DNA of 64,000 bases, from the NCBI GenBank assembly GCA_000827495.1, contig KN817523.1:610557-674556 (forward strand), read 5' to 3'. Made by a program: the position numbers and the translations under genes. Shown here in pieces: positions 44,709 to 54,297 of the stretch. Below the pieces are notes generated by a model, which was given only the letters and a program-made list of their open reading frames with translations, ran no database searches and had not been told where the DNA came from. Positions within the stretch are counted from its first letter, which is position 1, and each line of letters starts with the position of its first letter. Source of the stretch: Hypholoma sublateritium FD-334 SS-4 (taxonomy: Eukaryota; Basidiomycota; Agaricomycetes; Agaricales; Strophariaceae).

Positions 44709-46203
44709 ATGAGTCACATTCCTGACGATCAGCTTTTCTCGCATTCGGCGCGAGTAGCAGGAAAGGTCGTGGTTATCACTGGTGCGTAGTCCTCATAGGT
44801 GCTCTTTTTCACTTATTAGATATTACATGCATAGGTGCTGCTAACGGCATTGGCAAAGAGACTGCTCTGCGCTTCGCGTCGTATGGGTGCGTTCCCTGTT
44901 GCGCGCTGGATTAAAGTGCTACAATCGTGTTGCTGACGTCACATTCAGCGCTAGAATTGTCATCGGCGACAGAGATCTGAAGAACGCAAAAGCTGTCGTC
45001 GAAGAGATCAAGAAATTTGGAGGGTACGGTTGGCGCCTGTTCTTAATTGGCATTACAAGGCACTGATATGCTAATTTCCACACTCCCCGTTTCGTAGGTC
45101 TGCAATATGTGTGAAGTGCGACGTCGTCAATTATGAAGATCAAATAGATTTGTTCGAATTAGCGCTCAAGACACATGGCTCGGTGGATGTTGTGGTGTGT
45201 GATCAGAGCCCTTGCCGTAATAGTACGCCATGAAACGCAATCCAGGTGCCCAACGCTGGCGTGTCGGAGCTGGGTGCATTTCAACGGATGCAGTTCAAGA
45301 ACGGAAGACCCGTAAAACCAGTAATGGGCACTATCGAAGTCAACCTGTACGGAGCACTGTATAGTCAGTATCAGAATTTGCCTCGCTTAATTTCACCGGC
45401 CACTGATGCCCGTGCCTTTAAAGCTGCGCATTTAGGAGTACATTACCTCCAGCAAAATAAAAAAGAGGGTGATTTGAAGTCTCTCGTCTTCATTGGTTCT
45501 GTAGGTGTGTACAACAGCCGCTTCTCGAATTCTATCTGTTGGAGTTAACCTTTCTCTGAGCAGCATCATGGATGGGCATACCTGGGGGTGAAATGTATTC
45601 GGGCTCGAAGCACGCAATCTTGGGCGTCATGAGAGCGTTGCATCCGATCTTGGAGATGAAGGGCATCAGGGTGGCTTGCATCCACCCCTTCTTTGCTGGT
45701 GTGTAACCACTTTATTTTTCAGTGAGCTCGACGCTCATCTGCGTGGCCAGATACTGCCATTGTACCAACACCTGTCAAGCTTATTTTGGCTGGAATTCCA
45801 CTTACGCCTGTGCCTCGTGTAGCGGGCGTCATCCTATATGCTGCAACTGACCCAGACATGAGCACCAGCGGCTCTGGTTATCTCCTGTTAGATGATGGTC
45901 CCGTGTTCATGGTCCAGAAGGAAGATTTCAAAGAAGGGGTCTACAAGATGATAGACAATCGAGCTAACTCAGTGCGGGCGTAAGTCATGCCAGCTCACAA
46001 TTGTCATTACTTTCCGCCTGATGTTGTTCTGCAGAGTGTTGACAGGTATACACGCGTGGGCTTGGTTTTTCCGTGATATCTGGCGCATTAGTGGCAGTGC
46101 CATCATCAGTTTGCTCATCATTGTTGCCCTCAGCAAGGTTGCATGGGATAACAAAGAATTGTTTGAAAATGGCCTGCATTCGATACTAGATACCATGACA
46201 TAA
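44709..46203 (+). CDS. Short-chain dehydrogenase with C-terminal membrane anchor
   Basis: Multi-exon classical SDR, about 330 aa. Landmarks: VVVITGAANGIGKETALRFA (TGxxxGIG cofactor motif), IVIGDRD (acidic residue that favours NAD), CDVVNYEDQIDLF, VPNAGVSELG, EVNLYGALYSAHLGVHYL, FIGSVASWMGIPGGEMYSGSKHA (Ser and YxxxK catalytic residues), and IRVACIHPFF. It most resembles fungal 15-hydroxyprostaglandin-dehydrogenase-like SDRs; the substrate is unknown. The C-terminus carries a hydrophobic helix (about IWRISGSAIISLLIIVALS), so the enzyme may sit on a membrane. The splice into YSAHLG skips an in-frame alternative segment at about 45365-45425. Confidence 0.88.
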
Positions 46204-46345
46204 GGGAAGACATTGGCATATTTGAGATCTTACTCCAGACAGTATTTCCTAGTAAATCTATATTGGTGTTCATTATACAGAATATAAAACTTGCCATATT
46301 ATAAGATGATCAAGGGTGCAATGATGCTGCTTCAGTCAAGGAAAG

Positions 46346-47411
46346 TCAAGATGACCCTGTTGAAACTTTGATATCTCTGGATCGGATGTCATTAACTAAT
46401 TCCGAATAGCAATTGTTGGGCGAGAATGCATACCTGCGACTATTTTGCACTCGAATGAAAAGCCAATCCACAGCAGCACGTACACCGGTTCTATTTGAAA
46501 GTCAACAACATCGGGAAAGAAGTACAGCTACATCGCAATCTCTTTAGATTGGGAACGTACCCTTCGATGGCAGAGATGCCCATGACATCCAGACTTGCTA
46601 TCCTTTCTCTTCGCATAGCAGTATCATGTCCGCTATCGGGCTCGCCGTATCGCGTTCTGCGGGCGCTTTCCATCTTTCGTTGATACCAGTCTTCATAATC
46701 ATGCCTTATCTCATCCACAGAGAGGCTTGTGGGCGAGTCCTGCTTGTTTGCGACAAGCAGAAGAGGTACGCCTAATATTTGCGGGTTCGCAAGCACCCCG
46801 TCTAGAAGGTGGGTGTATTGGTCGAGTCAATTGGGAGCTAAATTGCGCGAAAATTAGCCAGACGCACCAAATACTTCCCAGCCTTCACTTAGTCGTTCGC
46901 GGTCCTCTGCGTCGATGACATATACAACTGCATGACAGTCGCCGTAATATTTATGCCAGATGTTGCGGATTCCACGTTGACCACCTAGATCCCAGAATTG
47001 GAGAATAGTAGAGGGCAGCACGATAGTTCCCGCTGGAACAGATATACATAAGAATATGACAGGGGTTTCGTCTAAGTTGCACGTACTGTTTTGTCCGACT
47101 GTAGGGGTAATTTTGTCTGGAGATAGCCCAGGGACGTCATTGTATAATGTCTTAATCTTCTCAAGAAAGGTCTACGGCCCAAATGGGTGCATATACGCGA
47201 GCAGGAGGGAAGAATGCTGTGGTTTGAATGAATGCAGCCTCGCCCGTAACAAGCGAAGGCGAACGCACACTTTTCCCAGCGCCATCGAGTCCAATGATGA
47301 TCACCGAGAATTCCTCCTTCCTGGACAGATATAATGAAAGGACGTTGATTTTATTGCACGGAGAAAGTACCTGGTGAGGTGTTCATGCAGACCCTTTAGG
47401 AGATGATACAT
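46346..47411 (-). CDS. ARL3: Arf-like GTPase, Arl3/ARFRP1 type
   Basis: Multi-exon gene, about 200 aa. Landmarks: YHLLKGLHEHLTRKEEFSVI, P-loop GLDGAGKT, KIKTLYNDVPGLSPDKITPTVGQN, switch II WDLGGQRGIRNIW, YGDCHAVVYVIDAEDRERL, VPLLLVANKQD (G4) and a C-terminal TGVRAAVDWLFIRVQNSRR. This is ARFRP1 of animals and Arl3 of yeast (not mammalian ARL3), which is N-terminally acetylated and docks to trans-Golgi Sys1 to recruit Arl1 and golgins. The N-terminal Met-Tyr fits NatC acetylation. G4 is followed by an insert of about 35 residues (KMESARRTRYGEPDSGH) not usual in the family. The last exon (stop at 46346) is tentative. Confidence 0.88.
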
Positions 47412-47534
47412 ATTGCGGACGGAGAGCTGCGGTGCGCAAGTCATTTGACTTGCAGTCAAGCAAGTGCCAAACAAGCTCGTCTCTTGCTCTCGGCTCACCA
47501 TCGTCATTCTCTACTCTCATCCTTGTCCCCCACG
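47412..47534. promoter_or_regulatory. 123-bp bidirectional promoter, ARL3 / VMA16
   Basis: Only 123 bp separate the two diverging start codons, leaving room for one short nucleosome-free promoter shared by both genes. Confidence 0.6.
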
Positions 47535-48621
47535 ATGGGCTACTTGTCTTATTACACGTATGGTCTGCCCGCATTCCTCGTAATAGTCATCGCCCTCTAT
47601 CTTCTTTTCACCGGTATGTCACTTCATAATCTGCTTGGGTGCTGGTCCATTTTCTGACGTCGCCTCCTCATTTTCGTCTTCACACCTTCCCAATCTTTCT
47701 CTTGGACGGATGCAATATTCTATTCTGTTATGAATCACGGCTCTCTTCGTTCGAAATGGCGCCGGAACACTATTACTTTACCTACCACCAGGTTCCGGCG
47801 AGGCTTTCAACGTCGGCCGTTTCCTTGAGGAATCCAGTCCCTATGCGTGGGGAGCTACCGGAATCGGTCTCTGCATTGGACTTAGTGTACTGGGCGCCGG
47901 GTGGCACGTTGTCGTCTCTATCTATCGAGGGTACATGCGAGACTGACCCTGCGTCAATCTGCAGGGGAATCTTTGTCACCGGCGCGTCAATCCTCGGCGG
48001 AGGTGTGCGTGCGCCTCGAATTACAACGAAGAATTTGATTAGGTACATATTACAGAGGCTTCCTGCCTGGATTCATGTCTTGGCTGTTTGCTGACGCCTC
48101 GGTGGACTCCAGCGTCATCTTCTGCGAAGTTGTTGCCATCTACGGAGTCGTACGTGTTGCATTTCTGCCGCGTCCATTAGCCCCACTCAGCAATCTATAA
48201 TGTGTAGATCATCGGTATCGTTTACTCTGCTAATCTGGCTCCCCTCGCCTCTGCCCAGCTATACACGCCTCAAAACTATTTCACGGGCTTTGCCCTCTTT
48301 TGGGGTGGCCTGACTGTTGGTGCATGCAATCTGCTATGTGGTGTATGCGTCGGCATTACAGGCTCAACAGCTGCACTCTCTGATGCCGCTGACCCTGACC
48401 TGTTCGTCAAAATCTTGGTGGTAGAAGTATTTGGAAGTATTCTGGGACTTTTCGGACTGATTGGTACGTTGGTGGCTTTTAAAACACATGAACATTATTG
48501 ATTAAATGTTTTCTATTTTTTTTCCGCAGTGGGGTTGCTCATGGTTGGAAACGCGCACGAATTCAGTACTTCAGGAGCGATTCAAGTTGCACAGGCTGTT
48601 GCATCACCATTCGTGCATTGA
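47535..48621 (+). CDS. VMA16: V-ATPase subunit c'' (proteolipid)
   Basis: Multi-exon gene, about 200 aa. An N-terminal helix ([17 protein letters not shown]) precedes [61 protein letters not shown] and the second proteolipid repeat ([30 protein letters not shown]). The essential proton-carrying glutamate is in [14 protein letters not shown]. This is the five-helix c'' subunit of the V-ATPase membrane ring, acting in vacuole and Golgi. The C-terminal exon after VGLLM is longer than usual but stays in frame to 48621. Confidence 0.92.
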
Positions 48622-48991
48622 ACCTTGCACTAAACCACTGCTATTTTGACGATACTAGTGTAGGCGCCTACATATACTAGGTCAAACAAAGATAATGCAT
48701 ACGATGAGGAATAGCTGCTTAATTCTTTCCCCTCAGTCAGCATTCGATAAAAACGGATACATTACTTTGGGGTTGTACAACGGTGATACGAATGAGTTTG
48801 ACCCCACAGAAACATACATCGAAACTATGGTGTTTATATATGCTAATTGAGCCTGTGTACAAAGTGGAAGGTATTACACCACACCCGTTATTTAAATACA
48901 CCTGGTCCGTGTTCCACTGTGAAGTACAAATAAGATGTTAACAATATATTCCTGTGCAGCCATCCATCCATCCGTATTACTTGAACTATAC
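48622..48991. other. Convergent 3' spacer, no gene seen
   Basis: 370 bp between VMA16 and the CUE-domain gene; both 3' UTRs are expected here. Confidence 0.55.
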
Positions 48992-50329
48992 CTATTTCTT
49001 AGCGCCGCTTGGTTCCGACTCGAAAGGATTCTCTGCGTATTCCAAGCCGTCGTCGTCGTAATCGTCGTGGCTGACCGCTGATGTGCCGGTGGCAGGTACA
49101 CTGGGTTCGCGCAATAATGTCACTGGGCGTTTAGGGAGGAGGCCTAACTTGCCGCCATCTAGGGTGGTCCCAATCTGGGGCGGGGGCACGGTGACAGGCT
49201 GAGGGGAAGGCTGGCGCTGAAGTTGCTGCGTTGTTGTTTGCGCAGGAAGGGTGAAGCTGAGGCTACTGGTGTGACGTCATAGCCCTCTACAACAGGCGCT
49301 CTTGTAGGGAGCTGAGGTGGATTTGGGTCGTAGTATGCTGCATGGTACTGCTGCGATTGGGTCAGAGGGGGCGAACCATAGCCGCCAACGCCTGCGCCTG
49401 CGGGAGGCGGTGCCCATCCCTGTTGCTGCGCGCCTGATGTTCCCGCAACTGGGCGTCCTGTTTCAAATTCCTGGAGCTTGGCCTTGACTTTCGAAAAGAT
49501 ACTCCCGATGGTCTTCTTGCCGGCTGTGATCATAAATCAAGGAGGAAGGGTGTATTTGTTAGTTTGTAGAGACGCGCGTGGACAGAACGACTCACTCTCC
49601 GCGATCTTGTTAAATTGATCTTGAAATTCGCTCGGCCTTTCTTGCTCCCCGGATGTTTGAGGATTCCATCCCTGCTGCGCGTTCTGACGAGTAGGCTGAT
49701 ACACTGCGGGGCGCACACGTCCTCCTGCTTGAGTTTGCATCCATTGTTCTGTTTGCTGTTGCTGTTCGGAGAGAACCAGTTGACGAGCGAATTGTTCATC
49801 GAGTTCTTCCTGAGTCTAAGTAGAAACAAGGCATTATATTGTGTACGCCAGGAATCAGGATGGAAGATGACATACAAGTGTAACTGGCAGCTGGGGAGTA
49901 ACGGCCTCTGTGGCGGGTGCTTCACTGCGATAATCAGGATCGCTCATCCCAAGTAGTGCGTCTATGGCGCGCTCTTGATTTCCACTGACTGATTGCAGAA
50001 CAGACTGCCTGAAGCGAATGTTTAGTGAAATGCATGCGTAGATTGCAACGATGTACTTACAGAATGAGATCATCGTAGTCTGGGAACATCCCACGAAGGG
50101 AAATGACTCCGGGATCATTGACAGTCTCTCGCTCATGCTGAGGGGTGGGTTGCGGCGGTGGAAATCCGCTGGTATTTGAGGTGGGCGGACTGGCAGATGG
50201 CATTCCCGTGTTAGTAACAGGGGGCGGATCGGCGGCATCTGGCGAAGACGATGATCCAGCGGGCTGTGCAGAGGCGCCGGCCGCTGGCACGTCGGATGCA
50301 TCGAAAGGGTTCTCTGAGAGGTCGGTCAT
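48992..50329 (-). CDS. CUE-domain ubiquitin-binding protein, Cue5-like
   Basis: Five or so exons, about 390 aa. A Pro/Ser-rich N-terminus (TDLSENPFDASDVP) precedes a CUE domain at about residues 75-120: SLRGMFPDYDDLILQSVLQS (MFP motif) and ERAIDALLGMSDPDY (dileucine near the end). A charged helix (EELDEQFARQLVLSEQQQQTEQW) follows, then a second helical segment (GSIFSKVKAKLQEFE) and a Pro-rich tail ending in ENPFESEPSG. This is the layout of yeast Cue5, a selective autophagy receptor that binds ubiquitin and Atg8. An Atg8-interacting WxxL-type motif was not firmly identified. The exon boundary near 49215-49265 has two possible acceptors with the same frame. Confidence 0.82.
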
Positions 50330-50519
50330 GATAAAGTAGATAGGGAAGGAGGTGGTAACAAGTTAAGTAGCAGTCGGTCGTTGGTCACCGTTGCTCCGCA
50401 GTGCTGCCAAGTGCTCACCTTGTCCCGTGCGCACGACCACACGTGACCGCTCACTAGACGCGCCCTTTCAACGTTCTCTAGACTCTGGCAGCCAGTCTGT
50501 ACTTTCTTCGTCCCCCGTC
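50330..50519. promoter_or_regulatory. 190-bp divergent promoter, CUE gene / unknown gene
   Basis: Short spacer between diverging starts; no coding potential of its own. Confidence 0.5.
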
Positions 50520-52627
50520 ATGTCTACCCAAAATGACACCCCGGAGATGGGCAGATTCCTGCGTCAGATTGTGGAAAACTATCTCGAAGAGGGCCAGTTC
50601 GAAAGTGGAATTGCTATTCTTGACCAAATGCGCTCGCCAGACCACAAACCCTCAATGTGTGCTGCGTCTTGCCTTTCAACCGTCGAGTGCACTGACACAG
50701 TGATAGAATCCATATTTTACATCTCATATTCATTTCTCTCCATTCCTCATTGCATGATACACGTCTAGATGAGTCGGGAACCGAGCCTGCGTACGATTCC
50801 ACCGCCCTCCTGCTCCAATCACCCCGCAAAATAGTCAAACAATCAAAATCAGCGCTCATCCTATCGCCGAATACCATCGTTGCCGCTCAGCGCCTTCTGT
50901 TCTCCTTTATATCCACAAACTCCCCGAGCGACATTGCCGCAGCCTTGCCGCATTATCCCGAAAATGAAATCAGAAGGCAAGTCAGCACCGAAGGCGAAAC
51001 CGGCGCTCGTTTTGGATTCGATTATTTTGATAGTCCCATCTACAACCAGTCGTCTGCTCTCATGAACTCTCGCAGTGTCTGGGAGATTCTGAAAGCGGGT
51101 TATACTCGTCGTGCAATGCAGGTTTTTGGGACGCCCAAAGCACGCGGCAAAGGCAAACAGAGTCTCAAAGCACGCGGCTTAGGTCGAGAGTCGTCATTCA
51201 ATACGAGCGCAGAACTTGAAGAGTTAGACGTGGTTGGAGAAGATTCATGGTTTCTTTTAGAGTGGCTCGTAGAGCTATTTGAAAAAGACGCCGAAATCGT
51301 GCAGGCTCAGGGCTTAGGTGCGTTCTCCTTTGTTCTTGCTAATCTCTACTATTGCCGACTTTCAATTCTAGAGAAACATTCTCGTCTATTACTTAGACAA
51401 CTTCCACCTCCTCCACTCAATACTACTACTCGCTGGGATGCATCTGAACCTCTGAAAGTGATTGCTTTCTCTCTTCAACAGTCCGATTTAAGACGGCAGC
51501 GAATTGGGCTCCGCCTCCTCAATCTTGTAAGTCCTCCTTTCTGCATGTACATTGCACCTCTGACATTTTCGATGTAGCTTATTGACCTGTCGCAAACCCC
51601 ATACTTAAATCTTTCCTCCCTGACATCAACTGCACTGGCTCAGATTGCATCTTTCTTCCTTTCTTACAGTAGCCCTTCGTCTAGCAGTCCTCAGTCAGGC
51701 GGGCCTAGTACTCCGCCTCGCCGCTCCAGCAAATCTACAAATACGTCTAATCCATTGACCACACTTTTCGACTGTCTTTGCAGCACGACGCCTTCGTTGG
51801 CGTTCAAGATGTCGTTATGCTCAAAAATATTGCAAGATACAGATGAAATATCTGCCGCTATCCCTCATTCTGCACCACCCAAGAGCAATGGTCGAACCAC
51901 TGCTAACAGCGGCAAGACAAATGATTTTGATGCATCCCAATCAGCGCTGGTGCCGCTGGTGTCTGCTCTCAAACGACCAAGGCCGACCCCCAGAATCGCC
52001 CCTAGGCCTCGGGTGGTCCCCAGCGCAACCCCGTTAGTTCCAGAGAAAGAAGAAGAAAATCAGCCGTCGCAGACTGAAGCAACGACACCGGCTGAGGAGC
52101 CCTCGAAAACTTCCACGGCGCCTCAGGAGACGAAGCCCACAGACGCTGAACATCCACCAGTGCCCATTGCCCCCGCACCCTCCCCAGTACCGCGGCCACG
52201 CCTGCTGCCCTTTGCCGATATATCGCAGCTCGTGAAGATTCAGCGAAAGAGCGAGACTGCTCCTGGCGTGCCCATGCAAACGCGCACGCGCCCCAGAAAC
52301 TCGGGCGGAAACGCCGCGCGCAGCGTCGTACAGACGCCGTGGGCCGCCCCCGGGGTACTCATGCGCGTGAAGTTCGAGCTGCTGCACGCCTGCACGACGC
52401 TGGCACGGCGCGCGCGGGAGGAGCTCGCCGCGAACGCGCCGGAGTTGGCGGAGTGTGGCGATGTCGAGGACTGGACGCAGTCGCTGTCCGACGGGCGGAT
52501 GCACGAGTTACTTCTCGTCGCGTTTGGGCCGCAGGCGCCTGAGGCTAGTGCGGACGAGGTGGAGGACAGGGCATTTTACGCGGATGTTATCAAAGCCAAC
52601 GTTGGTTTCCCCATTGACGCAGCGTAA
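50520..52627 (+). CDS. Uncharacterised protein with Pro-rich linker and helical C-terminus
   Basis: Not recognised. About four exons, roughly 630 aa. The first exon (STQNDTPEMGRFLRQIVENYLEEGQFESGIAILDQMRSP) suggests a helical repeat start. The middle has heptad-free helices (WFLLEWLVELFEKDAEIVQAQGL; KVIAFSLQQSDLRRQRIGLRLLN) of armadillo/HEAT-like character. Then comes a linker of about 180 residues rich in Pro, Thr and Glu, and a conserved-looking C-terminus (VKFELLHACTTLARRAREELAANAPE ... ADVIKANVGFPIDAA). The last 100 codons are markedly GC-rich. A scaffold or adaptor role is possible but there is no direct evidence. Confidence 0.75.
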
Positions 52628-53231
52628 TACGCCGTGGGTCCCCTATTGTGTCGGCGATCTATACACTTCATGCATATATATCTCCTTTTCGCCTCCTTTC
52701 ACGACCTTTATCTTAGCGGATCACACGCGCCAATAATTAGGCGCCCTCTCGCATATAAGTATCCCATCGCTCTTCGCATGTTGCATATGTGACTATTTTT
52801 ATCCATCGTAATATCAGTTCTAAAGAGTAAGTAGAGTAATGCAGTATTCGAAGAAGCGATTTCTTCGATTCGAAGTGATCAGGGCAACTATCTTCCCTGC
52901 TTACCCGTTGGCTGAAACTCCACGGCAAGATTTGCTTTTTTGCTTTTTGAATTCGGCCTTCTCTAGCTACGGAGCTCAGTGTACCGTGATGATTCGTCTC
53001 ATTTGGCTCGATGCACTCAGAGACTACGATAACAATTAAAGTGATAGATACACGTATGATGAGAAACTATTACCTGCTGGAGCCTGCTGGAGTTATGTTC
53101 ACGGCAGGCATTGAAGTCCTGCCATACGAGCTACATGAGTGATAAGGTTGGGTACAATTACAAGTTCGCAAGTCGTTACTACTCCCGAGTCCCGAATGCA
53201 AATCACATAAGGGCGACCTCCTTTCCAAATA
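52628..53231. other. Intergenic, no supported gene
   Basis: 604 bp between converging genes. An AT-rich frame at 52839-53039 has no motif and is not called. Confidence 0.55.
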
Positions 53232-53748
53232 TTAGCCCAAAGGTGGCAGCGATTCCAGCGCGATAGAGTCCAGCGGTTCCTTAGTCTGAGATAATGTCGT
53301 ACCTCCCGTTGAGGTCGAGTTCAGCTGCGCCATGTGGGGGACCTCGAGGCAGCTCTGCGCGCACACCGCATCAATATATTTACGGTAAATGTACGACACA
53401 AGAGATATACCTTCTTGACCTCCCTAGTCTCGTCGCTCTGCGTCCGGGGGTACATCGCGCGCGTAGGCGGTGGTTGCCTGATGAACCGGCCAGCGGCATC
53501 CTTCTTGTAGTCGCGCGCCATGAACAGCGCGTCGATCTCGCGCTCGCGCGGATCCGCTTTGGGGCCCGACGCAGCGAAGCCTGAGCCGTCCGCGTCGACG
53601 CCTGTGTTGCGCAGACAACCTGTGTGCAGACGCGGGATCAGCCATACCCCATGGCTCTGGCACGCGTACAAGCTGCATGCGATGCTCATGCAGGGCGCTT
53701 ACAGAACGACCCGCAGATATAGGCTATTCCCGAGCTGATATCGCCCAT
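53232..53748 (-). CDS. Small hypothetical protein, possible N-myristoylation signal
   Basis: Three exons (53748-53703, 53619-53411, 53354-53232) with clean GT-AG introns and matching phases, 125 aa. Not recognised. It begins MGDISSGIAYICGSFCC: Gly2 with Ser at position 6 fits the MGxxxS myristoylation consensus, and the nearby cysteines could be palmitoylated. The body is hydrophilic, with a dense charged stretch (ADPREREIDALFMARDYKKDA) and a Pro-rich IRQPPPTRAMYPRTQ. Coding support comes from the splice phases, strong GC codon bias in exon 2 and the absence of stops. A small membrane-attached adaptor is a guess. Confidence 0.65.
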
Positions 53749-54297
53749 TGCGTGCGCCTGCGTCGCAGTGTGTAGGGGTACTTGGGCGCGCTATGTGCGA
53801 GGAGGCAGGCACAGAGGGAGTATGGTAGGTGGTCTGCGACAGGAGATGGTGGCGCTTCTAGGCCGCAACAACGTCGTAGTTGTCCCGTGTTGCCCAATTG
53901 GAGTGAGACGTTTTCGGCACGGCCTCTGCAAGCCGCCCACCCTTTGTAGTCAACTAGCATCTTTCATGCAGCGCCAATGGCGGAGCAGATACTAGGTCCC
54001 TTTCGCATACCGATGCGCGAGGAGATAGTAGTCGTGCTTCCAATTCACGGCAATACTACGTATGTTACTAAATTAATTATTAAGGAGTGTAGGTTCAGTT
54101 GCGACCGCGTAAGTGATGTAAAGCAAGAGGTCTAGAAAGGAAGAGGCGGTGCCGTCCGAGGCGTCGAATGCAGTGTGTGTGTATGTGTCTGAGGGAGATG
54201 CAAAGTCATAATACAATTTGAGTGATTCCGGGGTGGAAGATGGTTGGTGCGTATTGTTGGTCAGGGTGTGTGATTCTTCTATTGGCTGTCGACGATT
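53749..54297. other. Intergenic upstream of small gene
   Basis: 549 bp between the start of the small gene and the stop of the TRP-like gene, both on the minus strand. Minus-strand frame 53724-53960 overlaps the small gene's promoter and has no motif. The part above about 54190 is probably the TRP-like 3' UTR. Confidence 0.5.

Noticed and set aside
52034..52504. 156-codon minus-strand frame opposite the unknown gene
   Set aside because: Shadow of the GC-rich coding strand; RGRL-rich composition is typical of antisense frames in GC-rich exons.
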